Part shown: piece after piece, positions 26,443 through 33,577 of the stretch
Layout of the letters: each line of letters opens with the position of its first letter
Position numbering within the stretch: position 1 is the stretch's first letter
DNA from: Paenibacillus flagellatus
GTDB lineage: Bacteria > Bacillota > Bacilli > Paenibacillales > NBRC-103111
Reading direction: 5' to 3'
NCBI RefSeq assembly: GCF_003217775.1
Contig: NZ_QJVJ01000011.1
Location: 1 to 64,000, forward strand
Length of the DNA: 64,000 bases
Made by a program: the position numbers and the translations under genes
Notes under the pieces: generated by a model
What the model saw: the letters and a program-made list of their open reading frames with translations, nothing else
Databases searched by the model: none
Told to the model about the DNA's origin: nothing

Positions 26443-28284
26443 TTACATCGCTTTCAGTTGATTCTTTAGGGCTATTATCTCTATTGCGATCCGCGCCGCG
26501 CCGATGACATCCCCCGATTTCTCGACACGTACGCGCTCTTGTTCCATGCGCTCAATCGCTTGCTGCTGCCGATGCTTGCGAATTTCTCTTATATAGTCCT
26601 CGATCACTTGCTCGTTGATCCCCTGGTCGGACTCCGTCATCAGAATCGAGCTGGCGAGCCGCTCCAGCTTATCGTCCTGAAGCGCCGTCAAGTACCGGCT
26701 GGCGTCCGGCTCGAATCCTTGCGCGTAGTAGGCATATAAATAAGCAGCCATCGCTGCATGAGCTTCGTCGTTGAAGGCGTCTCCGAGCCGCTCCTGAACT
26801 TGCGCCGCCACATCCCGGTCGTGCATCATCACGTACAGCAGATGCCGTTCGGCTTTGTCGTACGCAGGCTTCAGCTTCGGCAACGGGACGGAATCGGTCC
26901 CGTCATTCATAACAGTATTCCACGAAAAATCGTTATTATCCCCGCTTCGGCGCTTTTTTTGCTGCTCCTCACGGATCTCGTTCGTCTCCTGCTTCATCGT
27001 TTCGAACGACGAAATCGAGCTGAATTCGTTCGCCAGTTCCTTCAAATGATGCTCGCGGACGGTCGGGGATTCGATATGGGCGATCACTTCGCGGATGGCG
27101 GTCCGGACGTACCGAAGCTTCGCTTCGTTATCCTGCATGTTGAAGTTGCGCCGCAGGTGAATCAGCTTGAACTTGTCGGTCGGCACCGCGGCCTCGATGA
27201 TGTCCCGGCGAAATTTCTCCGCTCCGAACGATTCGATATACTCGTCGGGATCGAGACGATTCGGCAGCAGCGCCACTTTGATGTCGAGACCGGCCTTGGC
27301 CAGTATGTCGAGATTTTTGTAGGCGGCTGCCTGCCCCGCTTCGTCGCCGTCGTAGCAGATGACGACCTGCTCCGCCGAACGCCTCATCATGAGGGCGTGG
27401 TCTTCGGTCAGCGCGGTTCCCATCGTCGCGACGCCGTTATGAACGCCGGCCGACCAAGCTTTGATGACGTCGGCGTACCCTTCGAACAGGACGATGCGCG
27501 ACGTTCGCTTGATCTCCGCGCGGGCCGCGTGGAAATTGTACAGCACCCGGCTTTTGCGGAACAGCGACGTCTCCGGACTGTTCAAATATTTGGGCTGCTC
27601 GTTGCCCATCGTCCGTCCCGCAAAGGCGATGACGTTGCCCCGGGCGTCCCTTATCGGAAACATGACGCGATTCCGGAACTTGTCGACGTAGCCGCCGCCG
27701 GACGATTTGGCCGCAATCAGCGCCCCTTTCTCCATAAGGGGCAGCGAAAACTGCCGCTGCTCGAGATATTGCGCCAATACGTCCCATCGCGGCGGCGCAT
27801 AGCCGATCTGGAACGTCTCGATCAGCGAATCGGTAAATCCTCTCGACCGCAAGTAGTCGAGCGCGGCTTTCCCTTCGGCCGAGTTGTTCAAAATATAATG
27901 GTACAGCTTCGCGGCGAATTCGTGCCCTTTGACGATTTGGTCCCGTTCCTGCTGCCGTTCGGCTTGCTCCGGCGTCTGCTGCTCCCAGCCGAAGTCGATG
28001 TTCGCCTCCTCGGCCAAGTGGCGCACCGCTTCGCCGAACGTATAGCCCTCGATCTCCTGGATGAAGCGGATGACGTGGCCTCCGATACCGCATCCGAAGC
28101 ATTTGAAAATTTGCTTCTCCGGATTGACGTTGAACGAAGGCGACTTTTCCGAATGGAACGGGCACAGCCCTTTCAAGTTCCGTCCGTGCTTCGTCAAATG
28201 CACGTACTTGCCGATTACGTCGACGATGTCGTGGTGCTTTAGGACTGCCTCGATGATGTCTTCGGGAATGCGTCCGCTACTCAT
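26443..28284 (-). CDS. dnaG: DNA primase DnaG
   Basis: Protein of 613 residues that makes RNA primers at the replication fork. The zinc-binding CHC2 domain has C41, H44, C62 and C65 (CPFH, then CFGC). The catalytic core has the TOPRIM motif RIVLFEGYADVIKAWSAG near residue 260 and the metal-binding CYDGDEAG near 305. A C-terminal helical domain contacts the replicative helicase. The chosen ATG has GGTGA upstream; a GTG three codons earlier lies within that site. It is followed 50 bp later by sigA, the usual operon order. Confidence 0.97.
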   Translation of the reverse strand: MSSGRIPEDIIEAVLKHHDIVDVIGKYVHLTKHGRNLKGLCPFHSEKSPSFNVNPEKQIFKCFGCGIGGHVIRFIQEIEGYTFGEAVRHLAEEANIDFGWEQQTPEQAERQQERDQIVKGHEFAAKLYHYILNNSAEGKAALDYLRSRGFTDSLIETFQIGYAPPRWDVLAQYLEQRQFSLPLMEKGALIAAKSSGGGYVDKFRNRVMFPIRDARGNVIAFAGRTMGNEQPKYLNSPETSLFRKSRVLYNFHAARAEIKRTSRIVLFEGYADVIKAWSAGVHNGVATMGTALTEDHALMMRRSAEQVVICYDGDEAGQAAAYKNLDILAKAGLDIKVALLPNRLDPDEYIESFGAEKFRRDIIEAAVPTDKFKLIHLRRNFNMQDNEAKLRYVRTAIREVIAHIESPTVREHHLKELANEFSSISSFETMKQETNEIREEQQKKRRSGDNNDFSWNTVMNDGTDSVPLPKLKPAYDKAERHLLYVMMHDRDVAAQVQERLGDAFNDEAHAAMAAYLYAYYAQGFEPDASRYLTALQDDKLERLASSILMTESDQGINEQVIEDYIREIRKHRQQQAIERMEQERVRVEKSGDVIGAARIAIEIIALKNQLKAM

Positions 28285-28323
28285 CCTAATCACCTTCTTG
28301 CAAAGTACACGTATACGTATTCG

Positions 28324-28794
28324 CTAAAATGCCCCATTTTCCTGCAACCGAGACAAAACTTTTGTCAAAGTTTGTAGAAACGATTGCCGGTCCTCGTCGG
28401 TGAACGGACGAGGGCCTTTGCCGTACTTTCCCGACCTTCTCTGCTTGGCCCGCTCGTGTCGGGTTTCCAGCAAAAAATCGATCGTTCGGTCGGAGTAAAT
28501 CTGCCCCCGGTTGGACAAAACGATCGCCTTCTTCGCCAGCCCGATCGTCGCCAAGCCGAAATCTTGCGTCACGAGGACGTCGCCGGCGGAAACGCGGTTC
28601 GCGATGTACAGATCGACCGCCTGATCGGACCGGTCCACTTGAACGACGGAAACCCCTTCCCCCGGCTCGAGCCGATGGTCGTAAGACGCGACCATGACGA
28701 CCGGGACCCCGAATCGGGCCGCGGCTTCCGTAATTTCGGCCTTGACCGGACAGGCGTCCGCGTCTACGATAATGCGAGCCCCGATAATTACCAC
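28324..28794 (-). CDS. YaiI/YqxD family (DUF188) protein
   Basis: Protein of about 156 residues with the DUF188 signature RIIVDADACPVKAEI at the N-terminus, then GDVLVTQDFGLATIGLAKKA and SNRGQIY; the DADACP and TQD segments form a PIN-like nuclease fold by family knowledge. The GTG start has AAAGGA five bases upstream (a TTG one codon earlier is too close). It sits directly upstream of dnaG as yqxD does in B. subtilis. The function of the family is not established. Confidence 0.92.
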   Translation of the reverse strand: MVIIGARIIVDADACPVKAEITEAAARFGVPVVMVASYDHRLEPGEGVSVVQVDRSDQAVDLYIANRVSAGDVLVTQDFGLATIGLAKKAIVLSNRGQIYSDRTIDFLLETRHERAKQRRSGKYGKGPRPFTDEDRQSFLQTLTKVLSRLQENGAF

Positions 28795-28882
28795 CAATTT
28801 CCTTTCGTTCTCTTCCGTAATATTATATACGATGAAGAAATAAAAAATCCTGCTTCGCTTTTCAATTTGCGTTTCAAGCCGA

Positions 28883-29701
28883 TTACCGGCGCAGCATGCC
28901 CAAAATGATGCCGGCCGTCTCCTCGACCGCCTTGTTCGAAACGTCGATCACCTTGCAGCCGACCTTCGCCATAATGTCGCGGGCGTAGGCCAGCTCCTTG
29001 TTGATCCGCTCCACCTGGGCGTACAGGGCCGTGTCCGACAGCCCCAAGCTTTTGAGCCGTTCGCGGCGAATCATGTTCAGCTTGTCCGGGTCGATGACGA
29101 GCCCGATCACCTTGTCCGGCGATACGGTGAACAGCTGCTCCGGCGGCTGCAGCTCCGGCACGAGCGGAACGTTCGCCACCTTGAACTTGCGGTGGGCCAA
29201 ATACATCGAAAGCGGCGTCTTCGACGTGCGGCTTACGCCGACGAGGACGATGTCGGCGAGCAGGACGCCGGTCGCGTCCCGGCCGTCGTCGTATTTCACC
29301 GCGAATTCGACGGCCTCCACCTTTTTGAAATAATCTTCGTCCAGCTGATGAATCAGTCCGGGCTGATGAAGCGATTCCCGATTGAACGCCTTCTCCAGCG
29401 TCGTAATGATCGGTCCGAGCAAGTCGATCGAGACGAGCTTCCGCTTGCGCGTCTGGGCGATCAAATAATCGCGCAGCTCGGGCACGACGAGCGTGAAGAC
29501 GACGATCGCCTGCTCCTTGGCGGCATCCGCCACGACGCGGTCGAGACCGGCCCTGTCGACGACATAAGGCGCCCGGCGAATGTCGACCGGATTCGGGTGG
29601 AACTGGATGGCGGCCGCCTTCAGCACCGATTCGGCCGTCTCGCCCGCGGAATCGGACACGACGTAAACGATCGGCTTCGGATTCGGATGAGTTCGGTTCA
29701 T
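28883..29701 (-). CDS. Pyruvate, phosphate dikinase / PEP synthase regulatory protein (PpsR/YqfL)
   Basis: Protein of 272 residues from the ATG at MNRTHPN, which has GGTGA just upstream; a longer N-terminus is unlikely because it lies over the promoter. It belongs to the family of bifunctional kinase/pyrophosphorylases that switch PEP synthase or PPDK on and off using ADP and phosphate. The VVSDSAGETAE start and the P-loop-like GVSRTSKTPLSMYLA near residue 150 are diagnostic, as is VIGLVIDPDKL. In Bacillus the homologue yqfL sits at the same place beside recO and dnaG. A sigma-A promoter and a cre-like box (CGAAAACGTTTTTA) precede it, hinting at CcpA control. Confidence 0.93.
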   Translation of the reverse strand: MNRTHPNPKPIVYVVSDSAGETAESVLKAAAIQFHPNPVDIRRAPYVVDRAGLDRVVADAAKEQAIVVFTLVVPELRDYLIAQTRKRKLVSIDLLGPIITTLEKAFNRESLHQPGLIHQLDEDYFKKVEAVEFAVKYDDGRDATGVLLADIVLVGVSRTSKTPLSMYLAHRKFKVANVPLVPELQPPEQLFTVSPDKVIGLVIDPDKLNMIRRERLKSLGLSDTALYAQVERINKELAYARDIMAKVGCKVIDVSNKAVEETAGIILGMLRR

Positions 29702-29772
29702 GGCATCACCGTTTCGCAAAAAAATCCCGCCTGCCGAAGACAAACGGGTTGAAATAAAAACGTTTTCGAAAA

Positions 29773-29801
29773 ATTGTATCAAATCGTACGAAAAAAAGCA
29801 A
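29773..29801 (-). promoter_or_regulatory. Promoter of the ppsR-yaiI-dnaG-sigA unit
   Basis: -35 TTGCTT (29796-29801), 17-bp spacer, -10 TACAAT (29773-29778). A catabolite-response-like sequence (CGAAAACGTTTTTA) lies just downstream of the -10. The unit starts after a 120-bp gap from recO. Confidence 0.7.
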
Positions 29802-29821
29802 ATTCGGCGTAACCGGTAACG

Positions 29822-30571
29822 CTATAGTCCGTACTTCTCCATCTGGTCGAGAAAATGCCGCGCCTTCCATTTCACGTCGAGGTGCGCGTCCAGCAGTTGG
29901 CGGATGCACTGCTTCAGCTGGCTTTTCGTCGACTCCTTCACTTCGGTGCGGCCGAGCCGGCGCACGTCCATGCCGAGAAACAGCCGGAGCAGCTTGAGCG
30001 TTCCTTCCGGCAAAGGAATCGCCGACACGTCGGCGCTCCGGCAGCGCCCGCACACCGTGCCGCCCATCGATACGCTGAGCCACATCGGCCCGTCCTTCGC
30101 CCCGCATGAAACGCATTCGTCGAGCACGGGCCGGTAGCCCGCGATGGCTAGCATTTTCATTTCGTAGATATGTAAGACGATTTGCGGATCTTTCCCTTCG
30201 TCCATCGCGTCGAGCGAGCCCTTCAGCTGCTCGAACAGCGAGGCGTTCGGCTCGTTGTCCCCGACCGTCTTTTCGGTCAGCTCCATCAGATACGACGCGT
30301 ATGCCGCCTTGTTCAAATCTTCCCGAAGCCGATGATACGCGTTCCATATTTCTCCGGCGTTGAGCGAGCCCATCTGCTGCCCCGTGCGGAACAGGACGAA
30401 CTCGCCGTGCGTAAAGGGCTGGGCGATGGCCGTATGGCGGCTTTTCAGCTTTTTGGCGCCGCGCGCCATCACCCCGATTTTGCCCGCTTCCTTCGAGAAC
30501 AAGGTCAATATTTTGTTGCCTTCCCCGTAGTCCATGCTGCGGATTACGATGGCCTCGACCCTTACCAGCAC
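29822..30571 (-). CDS. recO: DNA repair protein RecO
   Basis: Protein of about 249 residues from a GTG (VLVRVEAIVIRS) that has GAGGG seven bases upstream; the ATG two codons earlier sits against the ribosome site. The N-terminal OB-fold part begins with VEAIVIRSMDYGEGNKILTLF and continues with GVMARGAKKLKSR. The central zinc site has two Cys pairs (ECVSCGAKDG, then VCGRCRSADV). RecO loads RecA onto SSB-coated DNA with RecF and RecR. It lies 46 bp after yqzL. In B. subtilis glyQS follow recO, but here the next gene is ppsR. Confidence 0.95.
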   Translation of the reverse strand: MLVRVEAIVIRSMDYGEGNKILTLFSKEAGKIGVMARGAKKLKSRHTAIAQPFTHGEFVLFRTGQQMGSLNAGEIWNAYHRLREDLNKAAYASYLMELTEKTVGDNEPNASLFEQLKGSLDAMDEGKDPQIVLHIYEMKMLAIAGYRPVLDECVSCGAKDGPMWLSVSMGGTVCGRCRSADVSAIPLPEGTLKLLRLFLGMDVRRLGRTEVKESTKSQLKQCIRQLLDAHLDVKWKARHFLDQMEKYGL

Positions 30572-30617
30572 AACCATTCCCTCTTCCCCGCGAGAGATCG
30601 CCGTCACGCTTGTATGA

Positions 30618-30761
30618 TCAGCTCAATAATTCCAAGTCGTCCGGAATGATGTCTTCCTCTTCCTCCGGCTCCACTTTCGATTGATGGTCGATTTCCTTAT
30701 AAAGCAGATACGATTCCACATCTCCAGTCATCGTAAAATACTTCCACGAAAAGTCGCGCAT
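30618..30761 (-). CDS. yqzL: YqzL family small protein
   Basis: Encodes 47 residues (starting MRDFSWKYFTMTGDVESYLL) and ending in an acidic tail (EPEEEEDIIPDDLELLS). The length, FSWKYFTMTG start and position between era and recO match the YqzL family of Bacillales, function unknown. AAAGGAT lies before the ATG. It is too short for many gene finders. The acidic tail suggests a soluble, possibly protein-binding role. Confidence 0.85.
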   Translation of the reverse strand: MRDFSWKYFTMTGDVESYLLYKEIDHQSKVEPEEEEDIIPDDLELLS

Positions 30762-30853
30762 TGCGTATCATCCTTTCAATGAGGAAATATTCTGCTATAT
30801 ACCCCATAGGATGATCGTTACGCGTCGGGAGTATCCATGTAAAAACTGGCGGG

Positions 30854-31750
30854 TCAGTCGAGCCGGAAGCCGAGATCCTTGAGCACGTGCTCGCGGTTGC
30901 GCCAATCCTTCTTCACCTTGACCCACAGCTCGAGAAAAATTTTCGAGCCGAGCAGCGCCTCGATGTCGCGGCGCGCCTGCTGGCCGATTTCCTTCAGCAT
31001 CGCTCCCTGCTTGCCGATGACGATCCCTTTCTGCGAATCGCGCTCGACGAAGATGATGGCGCCGATGCTGACGACCCCGTTGTCCTCCACCTTCATGCTT
31101 TCGATGGCGACCGCGATCGAGTGCGGAATTTCTTCGCGGGTCAGGTGCAATATTTTTTCGCGGATCAGCTCGGCGCAAATGAACTGCTCCGGGTAGTCCG
31201 TCACTTGATCGGCGGGATAATATTGCGGCCCTTCCGGCAAATAGTGGCCGATTTGCTTCAGCAAGGTCGACACGTTGTTGCCCTGCAGCGCGGAAATCGG
31301 GACGATTTCGGCGAAATCGTACAGGTCCTTATACGTCGCGATGATCGGCAGGAGCGCTTCCGGGTGCACTTGGTCGATTTTGTTCAGGACGAGCAGGACC
31401 GGCGTCTTCACGCCTTTCAGCTGCTCGATGATGAACCGGTCGCCGCCGCCGATCCCTTCCGCCACGTCGACGAGGAACAAAATCGCGTCCACCTCGTGAA
31501 ACGTGTTTTCCGCCACCTTCATCATGAAGCTGCCGAGCTTCGATTTCGGCTTATGGATGCCGGGCGTGTCGAGGAAGACGATTTGCATCTCATCCGTCGT
31601 ATAGACGCCTTGAATTTTGTTGCGGGTCGTCTGCGGCTTGTCGGACATGATGGCGATTTTTTGGCCGATGACCTGGTTGAGCAGCGTCGACTTGCCGACG
31701 TTCGGCCTGCCGATGATGGCGACGAAGCCGGATTTGTGATTGTCTTTCAT
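30854..31750 (-). CDS. era: GTPase Era
   Basis: Protein of 298 residues. G1 GRPNVGKST at residues 14-22, G3 DTPGIHKPK near 61, G4 LNKIDQVH near 124 and a C-terminal KH RNA-binding domain with [21 protein letters not shown]. Era binds the 3' end of 16S rRNA and helps 30S assembly. The ATG has GGGAGG five bases upstream. YbeY, encoded 1.3 kb upstream in the same direction, is its known partner in 16S maturation. The order cdd-era-yqzL-recO is the Bacillus one. Confidence 0.97.
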   Translation of the reverse strand: MKDNHKSGFVAIIGRPNVGKSTLLNQVIGQKIAIMSDKPQTTRNKIQGVYTTDEMQIVFLDTPGIHKPKSKLGSFMMKVAENTFHEVDAILFLVDVAEGIGGGDRFIIEQLKGVKTPVLLVLNKIDQVHPEALLPIIATYKDLYDFAEIVPISALQGNNVSTLLKQIGHYLPEGPQYYPADQVTDYPEQFICAELIREKILHLTREEIPHSIAVAIESMKVEDNGVVSIGAIIFVERDSQKGIVIGKQGAMLKEIGQQARRDIEALLGSKIFLELWVKVKKDWRNREHVLKDLGFRLD

Positions 31751-31873
31751 AGGGTCCTCCCATCAGTTGATCGATCGTTATCCCCGCCCAGGAGGAACAT
31801 TGTCGTTGTCGTCGTATTCGCCGCGCGATCGAGCGGTCGGTTTTAGAATGCCCAAACGCGCGCCGATGCGCCG

Positions 31874-32299
31874 CTAGGTGACTTTCCCCAAATCGCGCGG
31901 ACCGAAAGCGCCCGGGAGCAGCGCGCCGACCGTCGTCTCGGCGATATCGCCCTTCACGTTCGCCATATAGACGGGCATGTCGGGCGGGCACAGCTCGATC
32001 ATCACCTGCCGGCATACGCCGCAGGGAGAGATCGGGCCGGACGTGTCGCCGACGACGGCGATCGCCCGGAAGCTGCCCGGCTTGCGCCCGTCGGCTACGG
32101 CGCGGTGAAGCGCCGTTCGCTCCGCGCAATGGGTCGGGCCGTAGGCGGCGTTTTCCACGTTGCAGCCGTAATGGATCGCGCCTTGATCGTCCAGCAGCGC
32201 GGCGCCGACGCGGAAGCCGGAATACGGCACGTAAGCGCGCTCTCTCGCCTCGAGCGCATGGCGGATCAGCTCGCGTACGTCCGGCGTTTCGTTGCTCAT
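31874..32299 (-). CDS. cdd: Cytidine deaminase
   Basis: Protein of 141 residues that deaminates cytidine and deoxycytidine. The catalytic zinc motifs are complete: Cys in YGCNVENAAYGPTHCAERTA with the proton-shuttle Glu in HCAERTAL near residue 57 and the PCGVCRQV pair near residue 90. Homotetrameric family by length. The stop is followed by a 123-bp stretch before era, in which no clear signal is seen. The start lies 26 bp after dgkA. Confidence 0.95.
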   Translation of the reverse strand: MSNETPDVRELIRHALEARERAYVPYSGFRVGAALLDDQGAIHYGCNVENAAYGPTHCAERTALHRAVADGRKPGSFRAIAVVGDTSGPISPCGVCRQVMIELCPPDMPVYMANVKGDIAETTVGALLPGAFGPRDLGKVT

Positions 32300-32324
32300 C
32301 GTCGAAATGCCCCTTCCCTATCGT

Positions 32325-33017
32325 TTACACCAAATAAAAAGCCAACGCCGTCATCGCCGATCCGATGACCGCCCCGGCGGCAAGCGACGGCAAATGGCGG
32401 CTTTGCTTGTCGTACAAGACGAACAGGAGCAAAATCGACAAGCTGTAGCCGAGCAGTGCGATCAGCGTATTCGCCGTCAGCAGCGCGATCCACGTCGCGA
32501 TGGCGAACGACACGGCCGCCAGCAAGCTTGGCCGCAGCGGCAGCCGTTTCTCCGAAAATCGCGTCTGCGCCACGATGACGGTCAACGCGACAAGCGCGAT
32601 AAGCGTCCATATCAGTCCCGGCGTCAGCTCGCTTTCGGCCGTGCCGGCCTGCCGGATGAGCCGGTCGATCGGCTCGTAGAAGACGACCATGCCGACAATA
32701 GCGGCAAAAACCGCCGATACGAGAACGGCGGCCGCGGCTACGTCTTTGGCGATTTTCGCCAGCGGATGCCGGTCGGGCATCGCCAGGTCGACCGCTTTTT
32801 CGACGGCGGTATTGATCAGCTCGCAGACGATCACGAGCGTTACGGCAAGAAGCACGAACAAAATTTCCGTCTTCGGCAGCTTGAACACGATCGCCAAAAC
32901 CAGCGAAAGAACCGCCACCGAAAAATGAAACTGCATGTTTTGCTGCGTTGCCAAGGCGTATTTCAACCCCTCGTACGCATACCGGAAGCTTCGGCGAAAC
33001 TTTCGGACGTCTCTCAC
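32325..33017 (-). CDS. dgkA: Diacylglycerol/undecaprenol kinase with extra C-terminal membrane domain
   Basis: Protein of 230 residues, about twice the length of Bacillus DgkA (about 123). The first 125 residues are a normal DgkA domain: three helices, the conserved EGLKYALATQQNMQFH, and the motif VIVCELINTAVEKAVDL that binds lipid and ATP-Mg. It phosphorylates undecaprenol or diacylglycerol. The C-terminal 100 residues add about four helices and end with RHLPSLAAGAVIGSAMTALA, which resembles the end of PAP2 phosphatases but lacks their catalytic Asp (HxPSD has become HLPSL). It overlaps ybeY by 4 bp. Whether the second domain is active is doubtful. Confidence 0.88.
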   Translation of the reverse strand: MRDVRKFRRSFRYAYEGLKYALATQQNMQFHFSVAVLSLVLAIVFKLPKTEILFVLLAVTLVIVCELINTAVEKAVDLAMPDRHPLAKIAKDVAAAAVLVSAVFAAIVGMVVFYEPIDRLIRQAGTAESELTPGLIWTLIALVALTVIVAQTRFSEKRLPLRPSLLAAVSFAIATWIALLTANTLIALLGYSLSILLLFVLYDKQSRHLPSLAAGAVIGSAMTALAFYLV

Positions 33018-33565
33018 CGCGTCAGTCCCGCCTTCTGCAGAACCGCCTCCTGCTTCCCGAACATGATGCGCTCCGACTCCGCGTCGGCGTGATCGTAACC
33101 GATCAAGTGGAGGAAGCCGTGGACGAACAGGAAGCCGATCTCCCTTTCGACCGAATGCCCGTATTCCTCGGCTTGCGCGATCGCCCGCTCCGTCGAGATG
33201 ACGATATCGCCGAGCGGTTCGACGAACGTATCGTCGTCGTCGTTCCCGTCATCCGCTTCGTCCGCTTCTCCGCCGATTCGCTCGTATTCGTCGTCGCCGT
33301 CATCGCCGCCGTATAAAATTCCCGGCTCGTCCTCCACGCTCTCCACCATCGAGAACGACAGAACGTCCGTCGGCTTATCCAGGTTCCGGTAGTCGCGATT
33401 AAGCGCGCGGATCGCTTCGTCGTCGACGAAGCTGAGCGCGACCTCCCCGCTTTCGACGCCTTCCGCTTCGGCCGCAAGCTTCAGCAGCTCGTTCAGCCTG
33501 GCGACCAGCGGCTCGCCGATCTCGAGGGCGTTTTGTTCGTCGTTCCATACCAATCTTACCGTCAT
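33014..33565 (-). CDS. ybeY: Endoribonuclease YbeY with acidic insertion
   Basis: Protein of 183 residues, longer than the usual 150-160. The zinc motif HGFLHLIGYDHADAESE lies near residue 150, with the three His required for metal. LSFVDDEAIRALNRDYRNLDKPTDVLSF is the family N-terminal core. Between this and LGDIVIS lies an Asp/Glu/Gly-rich insertion of about 30 residues (from GGDDGDDEYE to DDGNDDDDTFVEP). YbeY matures the 3' end of 16S rRNA and works with Era. The start has an AAGGAGAAT site, 12 bp after the pgpH gene. It overlaps dgkA by 4 bp. Confidence 0.94.
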   Translation of the reverse strand: MTVRLVWNDEQNALEIGEPLVARLNELLKLAAEAEGVESGEVALSFVDDEAIRALNRDYRNLDKPTDVLSFSMVESVEDEPGILYGGDDGDDEYERIGGEADEADDGNDDDDTFVEPLGDIVISTERAIAQAEEYGHSVEREIGFLFVHGFLHLIGYDHADAESERIMFGKQEAVLQKAGLTR

Positions 33566-33577
33566 CCGCGATTCTCC

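Noticed and set aside
29702-29821. T-box leader upstream of ppsR
   Set aside because: The gap is only 120 bp and lacks the T-box sequence and glyQS genes.
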